This document shows, in pieces, positions 21,910 through 33,900 of a stretch of DNA of 64,000 nt. The notes below the pieces were generated by a model, which was not told the origin of the DNA, searched no databases, and saw nothing but the letters and a program-made list of their open reading frames with translations. The stretch spans positions 50,998,879 through 51,062,878 of the forward strand of contig CM074187.1 of assembly GCA_037179385.1 (NCBI GenBank). The letters run 5' to 3'. The DNA is from Holothuria scabra. Lineage: Eukaryota > Echinodermata > Holothuroidea > Aspidochirotida > Holothuriidae. Positions within the stretch are counted from its first letter, which is position 1. Each line of letters starts with the position of its first letter. The position numbers were made by a program, and so were the translations under genes.

Positions 21910-24900
21910 CTGTTGAAGGAAAAAATTATGGAGAGATAACTTCAATTTCGCAACAACATGAAAAGGGTGACCTATCCTGCATGTTTTAAAGAAAATTCTT
22001 TCGGAGATGGTAAAAGGCACTTGAAGCAAAAAATGATATTTTTTACGAATTGAAAGTTTGTGGGAAGAATATCCTATATTATCCATCTTAATTCTGACAA
22101 TAGGTAAAGAAAGGGGAGATAAGAAAGCGCATTTTTCCCAGCCATAGAGCTTTCTATTTCTATTATTTACCATTAACGTGAGACGCTTTTCAGGTAATAT
22201 TTGAAGTAACAGTTTTCTCGGTTAACCTCACTTCAAAAGCCTCTCCTCAAAAAAAAAAAAAGGAAAATATCAAAATACCGTCGAAATTTTAGAAATATTA
22301 CTAGTTGACAATTTCTTTAATTTTAAAATCTCTTCATAATTAACACATGCTATTTACCGCACCAGATGATCCATTTCCTGCTTTGGCTGCCTTGCAAGCA
22401 TATAATTCTCCTCAAATTAACTTTCCGTAAGAAGATGCATATAAAATGTTTCTGTAAGTTTTTGTCAAAACCATTCGGTTTTGATGACAATGAACTCAGC
22501 TTACCTTTTTATCCTCCGCACACGAGTCGAAATTACAGTGAAGTGTCTGTTAGATCTATAATTTTCAGTGCATGGGGCTGAAAATCCTGCTCCGATATTT
22601 GAAATGGATTATTTTGGCTTTATCGAATTCTTGTGGAAGCTGATCAATTGTATGAAAATGTGTTTGATACTTCAACTAGTTGTCCCTTTGTCATGGCCGT
22701 ACGGGTCTCTTCCTCTCAGAAGAATTTGACCTTTTGCCTGACTCCAGATCCCAAACCAGGGCATAATCTCAACCTCGACTGAGGCACCAAACCCTGCCTG
22801 ATTTTGTAAGACCTTGGCCAATGGGGAGTCTACAGCCCCCCCCCCCCTTCTACATCCCGTACGGCCACGCCCTTTGTCAGTGGTAAGTGGCTGTCATAAA
22901 AGTTTATACAAAAGCGGAGCAAGTCCTTTTTTTACATATCGTCCACCAACAAACATGCAATACCTAATACGGAAAAGAAGGGCACTCTTAGAGAACCGTT
23001 ACTGTAGGGTGAGCAAGGTTCTGTACATTAACAAAGCCCCACGCAACGATAATAATTCACGCGTCTGATTGAGGGCACTTTACTCAATTGTAGTGACAGA
23101 TAGGCTTTATCAGTATGAAATAATGAAACCTTCAAATGCTGCATAGCATTGGTTTTTGCCTGGACCGTGAGGTGTTCAAAGAATTTCTTTTAAAACGTCA
23201 AAACAAAGTTAACATCTTTTCTTTCCAGTCTTTTTTATTCTAAATTTGGTGTGTATTAAAAGGTACCGGAACGTTGAAGTTGTTTCAAAACGGGGGAATA
23301 ATCTCATAAGTTCATAACAGCTTTTCCAAACTGGATCCTCTTGACCCTCAATACTCTTATTTTAACAAAATCGTATGTTTATTTGTTAGTTAAATAGGCA
23401 GCATGAAATGTTGATGAAACACCAAATTTTCCCCAACCTTTTTTCAAAACTAGCGATAATTTCGTTTAAAGATTTATGGAGTGTTCTATCAGTATAGTCT
23501 CGTAAGATCGCATTACAAGGTATCGTGTCGCCAGTGTCCCGCCTCTATGAAATGGACACAACACAATGACTTGTACTACCATTACGGTTTATTAACGAAG
23601 TTATGACAGAAAACTCGAATTTAGTTGACATGCGCCCTCATTTTGATAAGATTGTCCGTTTTGGACTCTGAAATACCTTTTAATCCCCGTGAAGATTGAA
23701 GCGATGCGAGTTCAGTAATCCGTTGGAGCATTGAATTGTGAGCTTTACTGCATAAAAATCTAAACTTAAATCAAAGTGTTTAGCCAACCCGAACGAAAAA
23801 GGTGGCCCAGCGCTACCTTAACGACAGACCAAAATCCAAATTTTTTACACCAAAACTTGGCGATTATGACACAGTCCACTGCACAAAATAACACTTAAAG
23901 GCAGTCATTCGTCATCCTAAACTACAGTTTCAGTATACATACATCAAAACTCTCAATTGGTACAGCTCTTTGATTGGCATCACATTCAAACAAAGAATCA
24001 TAGCTAAATTACACAGCATGGACACTGAGAGAGTCTTGATTACACATTATGGACTTGTATGGCCACTGGGACAAGCCATGAACTAGAAGCAATAAACTAG
24101 GATTGTGTCTGGATAAAGATGAGTTTTAGATAAATGTGGGAGGGGCTAGAAGTAAGTAGGTTGGGAGAATTGGAACTGTTTGGGATGATGAAAATATGCC
24201 TTTAAGAGTCCTCCTTATGAAATGGATGGATTAAGAAAGGGATGATTCCACCAAATTTTCATGTAAACTCAAATTTCGGAACACTTATTGTAGGCATGTA
24301 ATTGCGGTATTGGTTTGTTTATCCCGATGATTTGGAGGATGCGCGCATGCGCATTTCCTCACCAAACTAATTACCGAACTCGCACAAGAGATTTGAGAGG
24401 CAAAACGTTATGAGAGCTCAAAACTATTTTCTACAGTATGTTTGAGATGGAGGGCAGTGTTTTGCTTTCTTCTTTTTTCCAATTTATCACGCAGTCACTG
24501 GCTTAGCTAGAATTTTTACTGGGGTATCCAACTGCATTATTGCTTGGTTATGGGACTGAGCCCCCTTCTTGGCTTTTTAGGATATTAAAGTGCCCTCGGA
24601 TGCAACGTTCATCGTCAATGTTTTGTTTCAGTGCCTTTTTTTTCAAATTCGATCGGGAGCGTTCCCCTTCCCTCAATCATCTAGATAGTGTGTAAGCTCC
24701 CTGCCCCCTCTGGATACGCTAGTACTGTCAGAAGAACTGAAACACAACTTCGTCTAACTCTAGGTAATTTCTATAGTAGTTTTGGGAAGGATATTTGTAA
24801 GTCGAGACACATTACGCGATATTTATTAAAAAGACAAGCTTTTAATGGCCCAGTTAAATATGTATGGCATGCGTGAGATGAAAACCTGATAAACAAGGGG

Positions 24901-27900
24901 GATTTTTCACTGTACCATATGGCAAGTAGCCTCAACGAGATGACAGGGTAACTACACAGTTTGCTGTCTTCGTAGATTCAGGTATGTACCAGTTTGATCG
25001 GGTCACAATTAACCGAGTAGTGACGTAACGGGGACTACTCTAATTGGACTGAAGAAATTTGCACAAATTTGGTCAAGAGATAGCGCAATGAAGCGGGTAT
25101 GAAGGCAACATTAATATATGGGCAGGAATTATTTTTGCGACTCCTTATAATCAGAGCCGTAGAAAAATCACCAACTTATAGACGAATCCGATTAGCGCTT
25201 GTGTTTCGTGACTGTAGGCAGCCATTAGTGGGGTCCATCAGCCTTAAATCGTCTTCATTTATTGTCTACACATGAATTTCAAACCCTCATATTCTTTGAA
25301 ATTGAAGAAATTAATATACAACTTAGTGTACTTCATCCATCCATAATACAGGTAAGCAAGGAAATTAAAAGGTGATAGACCCCAGTTATGGCCTACTGAA
25401 ATCAGACCATCACTTGCTGTCCGGATTCGTCTATATATGTAATGCGTCTGTTTGAGGGCGCTTTTTACAGTAATAGGCTAAGAGTTTATGTTGAAAGAAT
25501 ACTCTCTTAGGTGATTAGGTGGTGGTCGGGGAACGTGATTTTTATGGATCTCCAATCTTACCCCACAGAAGAATGATTGCGTTTTATACCTAAAATTATA
25601 CTAATCTTCTGGTTTCGTCTAGACCACGACTGCATCGATACCGCAAGGTTTTATATATCATGTGATTCTCGCAAACAGTGGTTATCACATGGTATCTCAA
25701 CTGACTACAAACACAACCCTTCGCCGGTGCCCCCCCCCCCCTCCATCCCCACATCAAAAGACCTTACAGTACTGAAATAAACGTATACCACTCATTTTGA
25801 ACCGGATGGATACTCGTGTACTAGTAGGCCAATACAAACACTTGCAAAATCTTTGTCGTGCAGTTTGCTCCAATGTTGGACATCCTCGTGACGTCATCCT
25901 CGTGATGTCAATGTGTCAGACATTGTTTGTGAATGTGGATATTCCTGGTTCCCTGTAACACCCTTCTCTTATTTTGGATAGACACAGATCTACAGAGCAA
26001 TAGATCTACTGGTTGGCACTGTCGAAAATCATATTTTATATGTTGCATATCAAACGTCAGATTAAGCAAGTACCGTATCTTTAGCGACAAAAGTTCCATT
26101 TTCGTAATTTTTAACTTTTGGCAATTTCTGGAATCATTCATGAAGCTAACTTTTAATCGAGTTGTGGAGACATCTATTAATCTGTGGATGATGAGGGCAA
26201 ATAGGGTGTGCAACGCAGGCTAGCGATAGGAGTTGTAACCATATACTGAATGATACCGTCATAATCTCACAGCTATACTTTTGGTTCTCCGATGGTTGAC
26301 GCAAATCTATGAAATGTGTATCCCTGGTAACAGGCTGTGTAAATGGAGAATTTTAGAAATACACTCTAAAGCAATCTACACTCTTAAAACAATAAGAGTG
26401 AAATTTCACTCCTTGAAAGAGTGACAGTTGTAAATTTTACTCCAAAAGAGCGAAAATTCACTCTAAGAAGAGTGAAATTCACCCCCGAAAGGAAACTTTC
26501 ATTTCTGATGAAGTGCTTACATCAGGAACCACTCTTAAAAAAGAGACTGATCCCTAGAGGCTCGCGTTGAAGAGTGAATTTTCACTCTCCTTGGATTGAA
26601 TTTCACTCTTCGTGTAGTGGATTTCAAAACTTTTGGAGTGAGTGAACATTGTAATGGAGTGAATTCACACTTTTACTCCACTCGACAGTGACTAAGTTCA
26701 CTCTTGTTCTTAGAGTGTAGTCAAATCGACCAATCAGTTGGTCAAATATTCACCGAACCAAAAGTGGCCAAACAGTTGAACTAAACTATTGTAATATTTG
26801 ACCTCTCGAGTGGTCAAATATGTCCAATAGGGCCTAAGGTGTTCAGATTTTACCACACTTTTGACTACACTATTGCCCACTTTTTGTTCGGTGCATGCTC
26901 CCTAGAAAGGTAAAAGAGTGAACTAAGTCACTTCCTGTGAACACTGTAAATTCACTCAAAAATAGTGAAAATGCACTCCAAAAAGAGTGAAAAATCACTC
27001 CAAAAAGTGAAAATTCACTTTATAATGAGTGTCTACAGTGATCACTCCTTTTGAAGTTAAGAGTGATCACTATAGGCAATTCATCATCACGTCGTAGACA
27101 CCTCATGACGTCGCTCTTTTGGAGTGAATTTCACTCTTCTTGGAGTGAATTTCACTCTTCGTGGAGCGAATTTACACTCCAGTGGAGTGAAGTCACAGTT
27201 TTCACTCTTTTAGAGAGTGACTAAGTGTAGTCCTTTACATTAAGAAAGTATGCTGCCCACTTATTCGTCAACTTGACCGTACCAAAGTGTTTTTAGAGTG
27301 TAATTGCATGCACTTACGAAAAACCATTTTGGGGAACGTCCTTTGGAAATAGAATTGCAAAACACAGTAAAAGCAGAAACACTTTGTAGCAATTTGATGA
27401 CGTGTACTTTCCACATCCAAATAGTAAAAACACATGAATATCTTCTAAAACTTCCATTAAACGTCGCTGAAAATCCCAGTCAACCATCTGGGAGAGGTCC
27501 CGACTTCAGGAAACGACTGTCTTCAAGTCAATTCTTAAGTTGCTTTTTGGATTCACTTCACACAAAACCAAATAAATATTTTAATTTCATCTTACAGTAA
27601 TGAAATGAATGTCTTGCTGAAATAGTTGTACAAAAAAAATGAAGATTGGTACTGCTTCACTTTAGGAAGTTACAAGCAAACACCGAGGCAAAAATAAGTT
27701 GATTTAAAATCATTTCTTCTCTCATTTTTTCTTTTTGTAAACATAAAATACACACCTTCATTCAAACAAATACTTACAAGACGGTGTACAAGCCAAAGGT
27801 CACCACAACAAAAAATCATGAATATCCATACCAAATAAATATTCAAAGCCCGTGTACTCAAAATTTCAAAATATTTAAAGTACATCGTGATTATAACTTG

Positions 27901-30900
27901 TCTTGTAATTTGACGGGGCATGTGATTGGATGAGATATTTTGGTTCTATATTTTGGGCCAACCAGAAACGTTCTTTAAAAGCTAAGATCATGAACCTAAA
28001 AAGAACAAATTCATGTCAGGTATCATGAATCCGGTTTCTGGAAGTCTTACAAAATTAAGAACTTTTTGTGCACACTACTACAGAGGACTTTTCCCCTACT
28101 AGAATATTAAAATTTTCATATCAAAACACAAAAATTTATACATGTACAGTTTTTACCCAAACTTGAGAGAATACTTCCCTTTTTGATGAGATCGCGAAAT
28201 TTTTACCGGCGTAATGTTCGTGGATTCTAGAATGGTTAAACTGTTAAAGATTCTGTTTCTCCGGAAATAAAAACAATCTTTCATCTGTTAAATCGCTTTT
28301 TTACACTCGTCATTTTTTATGTATGTCTTTAACCAGTTTGAGCGCATTGATAAGGTTTTGTCTTTTATGTGGAAATTAAAGACTGTGTTTTTTGGTAGTT
28401 TTTGTCCTCACATAGAAAATATTATGTGAGGAGTCGAATTATTCGAACTACACGAAGAGGCAGTAGTGGGTGGACACTGCAAGATAGCTCCTGGAAAGAA
28501 TCGCCGTTAATCCTCCTCTAGGCCAATTCTAGTGGGTCTGTCATGATGTGTTTGATAAATTCTGATCGAAGGAAGAAAAAAGGAAAGAAACGGAAGGAAG
28601 GATAGGTTGGAGAATTATAGCACATGCGCAGTATCGATTTGAAAATTTGAGGAATCATATTTGCATGCAACATTGTAAGCATCACTTCACATTACCTTTT
28701 GCTGCTATAAATATTTCTTGGAAGCAAATGAAGTCTTTAAAGCTCAATTTACTTACCCAGGTATGCCAAAGAAGGTACCAATATTTATTTACCCCAATCC
28801 CAACCCGACCCCAACCCAAAATTACCCCACCCCAAAAATAATATTCGGCTTATAGGTGCTTCTTACATATAACATGCAATCTCAGTGTGGTAAAATGTCA
28901 TGCAAAATACTCGTAAATAGTTATTTTTTATGGGCTTAATATTTATACTATATTTACTCTGGGAACCCGCCAACTTTTGAAAGGAAACAATTCGAACTTT
29001 ATTTAATTAAATCATTCTGATGAAATATGCCTTTAATGCCCACTTGAAGTTCTCGAAATATAAACAGACGAATCCTGACATTGATTTAATGCAAAGTAAA
29101 CTCCAAGCTTACACGTGTGACTCATCATAGTCACACATTGCTTGCCACGGAATAGATGACATATTGCTCCATGCAAAATAATTTCATTTAAAATATCTTA
29201 ATCTGCCAATAGGCCCATGTTGCAAACTGTAGTCTAAAGTCTAAATTTGATATCCCTTTCACACTTTAGACGAAGTGTTTAAAACTTTTTTTAAAGGACC
29301 AATCCTCTCACTCCAAACTACAATTTTGGTAGGGGGTACCGAAATTCTCAATTGGCTCAGCTTTTTGATGGACAGCTAATTCAAACAATACAAAGTTCCA
29401 AAGCTTGTATTACACAGCATGAATTGTAATAGCAATAAACTGGGATTGTATCTGGATGAGGATGAATTCGAGATAATTGTGGGAGGGGCTTAAGTAAGAA
29501 GGTTAGGAGAATTGGTACTCTTTGGGGTGAGAGAATTGAGCCTTTAAAGAAACCACCAATTTTCCTCTTCTTATAGTTCGGTCGCTGAAGTAAATCAATT
29601 AAAATGACAGAAAAGAGTAACAATTGCTTAGCACACCCTCCCATGACGTCATCGTAGACCGGTTTTTCTTTCAGGACAAAAGACAGTGGTCGGCTCGACT
29701 TAAACAATTGGTTAGAAATTCGACCGTAAAATTGCATCCAACCAACTAACTTCAGGAATGTATAGGCCTATAGTGAGCTTACTACTCAGAATAAATTCTT
29801 ATTTTTGACAATGGTGACGATGGTGGCGATAATGTCAACAAAATGTCTCATTAAATTTTTAGTTGTAAAATTCATCAATATGAAAAAATAAGAGATTTTA
29901 AATTTAAGCTTCAAGACATGCACCTTTCACACTCCTTATTCATTACCTTTTATATCATGCTACAGGTATGTAGGATTTAAGCTTTTTCCCATGCATACGT
30001 AGCCACAACAATAGAGGGCGTGGTTTCGTTTCAGCTGGGAAAGCTGGTATGTTGGGTGAGGTACAATTGCAACACATCTTAGAACTTGTGCAGGGAAATG
30101 TGCTTTTTTATTCACCCTTTCAAGATTGGTTTGCTCAGGTTTGGGCTGTTGTGACTGCTGAGCATGCGCGTTGGTAGACACAACAAAGTTTTTTGCGTGG
30201 GGTGGTGGAAGCTTTTTGGAAAGCTTATACAAGTACAAAGATGTGAGTCTCACGCCCCGCCTACTTTCAAAACTGAAAGCATAATGAGCCAAACAAAGGT
30301 GTTTCTGATACTTTACAGTACTACTTGTCCTGTCATTTCTATATTATTTCTGTAACGTTTTTTGCATCGCATCCCTCTCTTTTCTTCTGATTCCAAACCC
30401 CAGTTTGGTAATGTTTTGCCTTTTCGTCCAATCAAACTAGTCGATTATTTTCAGTCCCCGTATAAAACCAAATTAACATAAGACAACCCCAAATTTATAT
30501 CGTAATAATTGGTATCATCAGATATAGATTTTCTACGGTATCCTGAATGGAACCTCTTAATCAAAAACAAAACTAAGCTGCTGCATTAACCATTATTCAA
30601 GGTAAGGCGTGTGATCTGTCACAACAGCAATTGATGACAAAAATAAAGGAAAGCTTAGGAAAAGGAAATTATGACGGAATTGTGGAAAGGGGAGAGGGTA
30701 AAATAAAAGGAATGTTCGTTGTCTTTGGTCAGTCGTTTATAGTACGGTTTGTATACCGTCCGTGTTGGAGCGATATGACTGGCTGAATTGCAAACACATT
30801 GGTTTACCTGATTGGTTGGAATGGAGAATGAGTTTCCCTGACTGGAAAAAGTAATGAAGAATTACAGCTTTTGGAAATTCGAATTAGAAAGAAACAATTT

Positions 30901-33900
30901 TATCCAAAAGTTTCTCAAAAATAAACCACTGAATGCTGACATGTTTAGGTAATTCAATTATTTAACTTCCATTTCAGAGGCAGAAACTCTAAGTGCTGAC
31001 AGAACTATTCTGAAGTTTCACTTTAAATGAGCCAACAAACTCAACTTAAAGTTCGACAAAGGAATGTTTCATACTATGTTACATACTATTTTGAGGTGTC
31101 TTAATGGGCTGGTTTAGTACATTAAGATGATAAATATCCAAAGTTGATTTCAAATAAAAGCCCGTAGCACCGAGAGGGCAAAGAATGTCAGTATACCAAC
31201 CCTTCACAAAAGTATGTAATTTTGTAAACCAAACAGCGATATTTCGTCCACGAACGTGTGGAAAGGTTTGGGGTCTGAGATGGTAGATCTCCCTATCCCG
31301 ACTCGGCAAATGCTTCAATTCTGGGCAAAGCAATTGCACTGTACTTTGTGCCCCTCGCCCTCCCGGCAAATTCGGGACAAACACTTTCAGGTCCCACTTC
31401 AATGCCTACGTATACCTGTACACTATGTTTAATCTTATTATGTCCGGAATTAGTACGATAATTACGCACCAATGGAAGGTATGTATACTAATTAAGAATC
31501 ATTGATAATTAAACCAACTTAAGGTATAATTAGCATATTTTGTACTTACCTTCATAACGCAAATTACCATTAGGATCTATGTGTGGGGTAATGAGTGGCT
31601 CCAACTCGCTTTCCTCCAGTCTCTCAGCTGCAAATAAAATGTAACATCCATTGGTACTTGTTACTTTTTTATATTAAGTATCACACTTGTCTGAGGTGGT
31701 TAATCGAACTCGTCCTAAACAATCCCTTTGTCCTGTTTCGATTGCCTTATTTAAATACCGCAGAAGGAATATTGGGTGTAGGCTATCTTTCAGTCTGGGT
31801 CTATATACGAAAGTTGAAAGTGCCCAACTGTGAGCTATGCCTATGATTGTCCCGGAACAGCAATGGATGACCATGTATGTATGTTATATCTTTTAAATGC
31901 CTGAAAAATTTAGAAGATGCTTAAGAACCTGCTTTCAACGTGATTTCGTGAGTGAAAATTGTATCGTTAAGACACATTGCAGTGGTAATAGCCGTATATG
32001 CTTCTATCATTATTTTCGGTGACTGGAATCGTAGTAAATTCAAGATTTATATGACGTTCAGATTTTACAAAAAAGGATATATACTTCATTGGCTATTCAT
32101 GTGGTGGAGGACTAAGGGCGTAGTATGTTATGGGTGTGGATGCAGGCCCGTAGTCGGGAGGAAAGATGACCAAAGGTCCCTTAATTTTTGTCCCGTCCCT
32201 CACGAGACTTTGAAGTTTTCTTGTGACACATTTGGCCCTCACTGAACTTATACTTCCCTTGAAAAGTTTTAGCGTCCTCTTTCCGTGTCTTGTTTGTCAA
32301 CGACGTGCTTGTGAGAACATAGACTCCTCTAATGGCTGGGGATCATAGTACCGCCCGGGTTGGTCCTTAAGCTGTATCTAATTTGCAAGGTAAAAACAGT
32401 TTCCCGACCTTTACCTAATTATAGGAAGGGTAATCCGGTACATTCCTTACCTAGCGTACAGAGTACGTGAGTCATTTCCCCAGCGTTCACCTGACCGTTG
32501 TCTTCTTTGTCGAATACTTTAAAACATTCATAGAAATCGTCTACTGTGCCCTCTTTACCCTCACGTTTCGCCTCCCTGGCTGTCTGCAACATTGGGAAAA
32601 ATTCCTCCCACGATACTCTGACAACTAAATCAGAAAGGAGAAAGATATATTATTAATTTGGATGATATTACACTCAAGAGTATGGTCAAATTCGTATTTC
32701 AGTGGGCATAGTGGGCAGTGGCCATGGGACCCTGTCGACTGGGCCCAGTGGCTTAAGGAACTTGGGAGGGGCGGTTTTAAAATGGGGAAAAGAAGAAATG
32801 TACTTCCGTCTCTTCAATTCAGGTAAGAAAAACCCCTTACTTTTATCTGGGAAAAGAATGCCAAAACTTTGCAAGTTTATGGTTTCAAACATTTGCAGTA
32901 ATATCTTCCTTGTAAGTTAACTAAAATATTTCAACATATATCATCTTAGGGTCGTCTGATATTAAAAACTTGTAAATGGTCTTTTTTATTCCCTCGGTCT
33001 ATAAAATAAGTGAAAATGTTGCATAATTTCCACGAATATTCCTGCCAACAGATATTGCACGAACTTGCATCCAAGGTTCTTGACTTATTTAAACATTTTC
33101 CAAACGAGAGAGAAAAATACTTCGCCTATAAATATGCAGATGATCAATTAAAAAAGTGTATAACTGTTGTACTCTTAAGGTACTCATCTGCACAAGACCT
33201 GGGAGTTAATCAATCTAGTGTACACCCCTTCCCGCATAATAAAAGTGTTTGGTGTAAAAACTGATTCATTGCCGTAAGGAACGGGGACCGGGGGACTTCA
33301 AAACCTTTGCTGAAATGGGCAGACTTCGGTACCTCAGTCGGGCAGGGATTATGCCCTGGGTGGGGGATCTTGAGTGGGGCAAATGGTCGCAGGCTCCTGA
33401 GAGAAAGAGTCCCGTACGGTCATGCAACTGATGTTATTTAGCCACTTGGATAATGTCACCCCCTCCCTTTAAGGGTCCAGTGAACAGTCTTTTGTCATGC
33501 AGTAAGATAACTGTTGTTGGTGAGGCGAACGGGTCACATAACCTATAATCGGCCGGTATACTTTGGACTACACGAATTTTTCCGTTCAGGTCGTCGAGAC
33601 AAAAACGACAAACAGACCCTCAGTATCCGCAGCCGACTACTTGGTCGAAGTACTGTCCGACGCCATATCTTGCCCCCATATTTAATATCACATGGACTTA
33701 CATTGATCCAGCTTATCTCCTGCAACGTTCTTGACCAGCGCCTGTGTTGGGTTAAATCCGAGGGCCCGGATTATAGCTCCTATCATATCCCCCTGGACTT
33801 TATTGTCTCCCTTCGTGTCGAAGAGCAAAAAAGAATCTTTAAACTCTGCAGAAAAAAAAAAAATCAAAAAGTTAGAGACTCGTAGAAAACGGTGACTCTC

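Larger units (their letters stand above)
22870..28517. other. Light chain intron between the two alternative terminal exons
   Basis: Contains a family A MITE (23893-24206), an NRF1-like site (24342-24353), the GAGTGAA-rich element region (26376-27230) and several C-tracts. I recognise no coding exon. It is intron for the distal isoform and downstream flank for the proximal one. Confidence 0.6.

Noticed and set aside
21781..22173. 130-codon open frame on the - strand
   Set aside because: It overlaps the distal light chain exon in a different frame; the short frame with acceptor, phase and family match is the real one.
26376..27230. CRISPR-like array
   Set aside because: Heptamers are irregularly spaced and in both orientations, and the genome is eukaryotic.
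29960..30292. 110-codon open frame on the - strand with Gln/Pro-rich middle
   Set aside because: Intronic/flank position, no splice sites in phase with the light chain and no family similarity.
33514..33885. 123-codon + strand open frame
   Set aside because: It is the antisense shadow of light chain exon 3.
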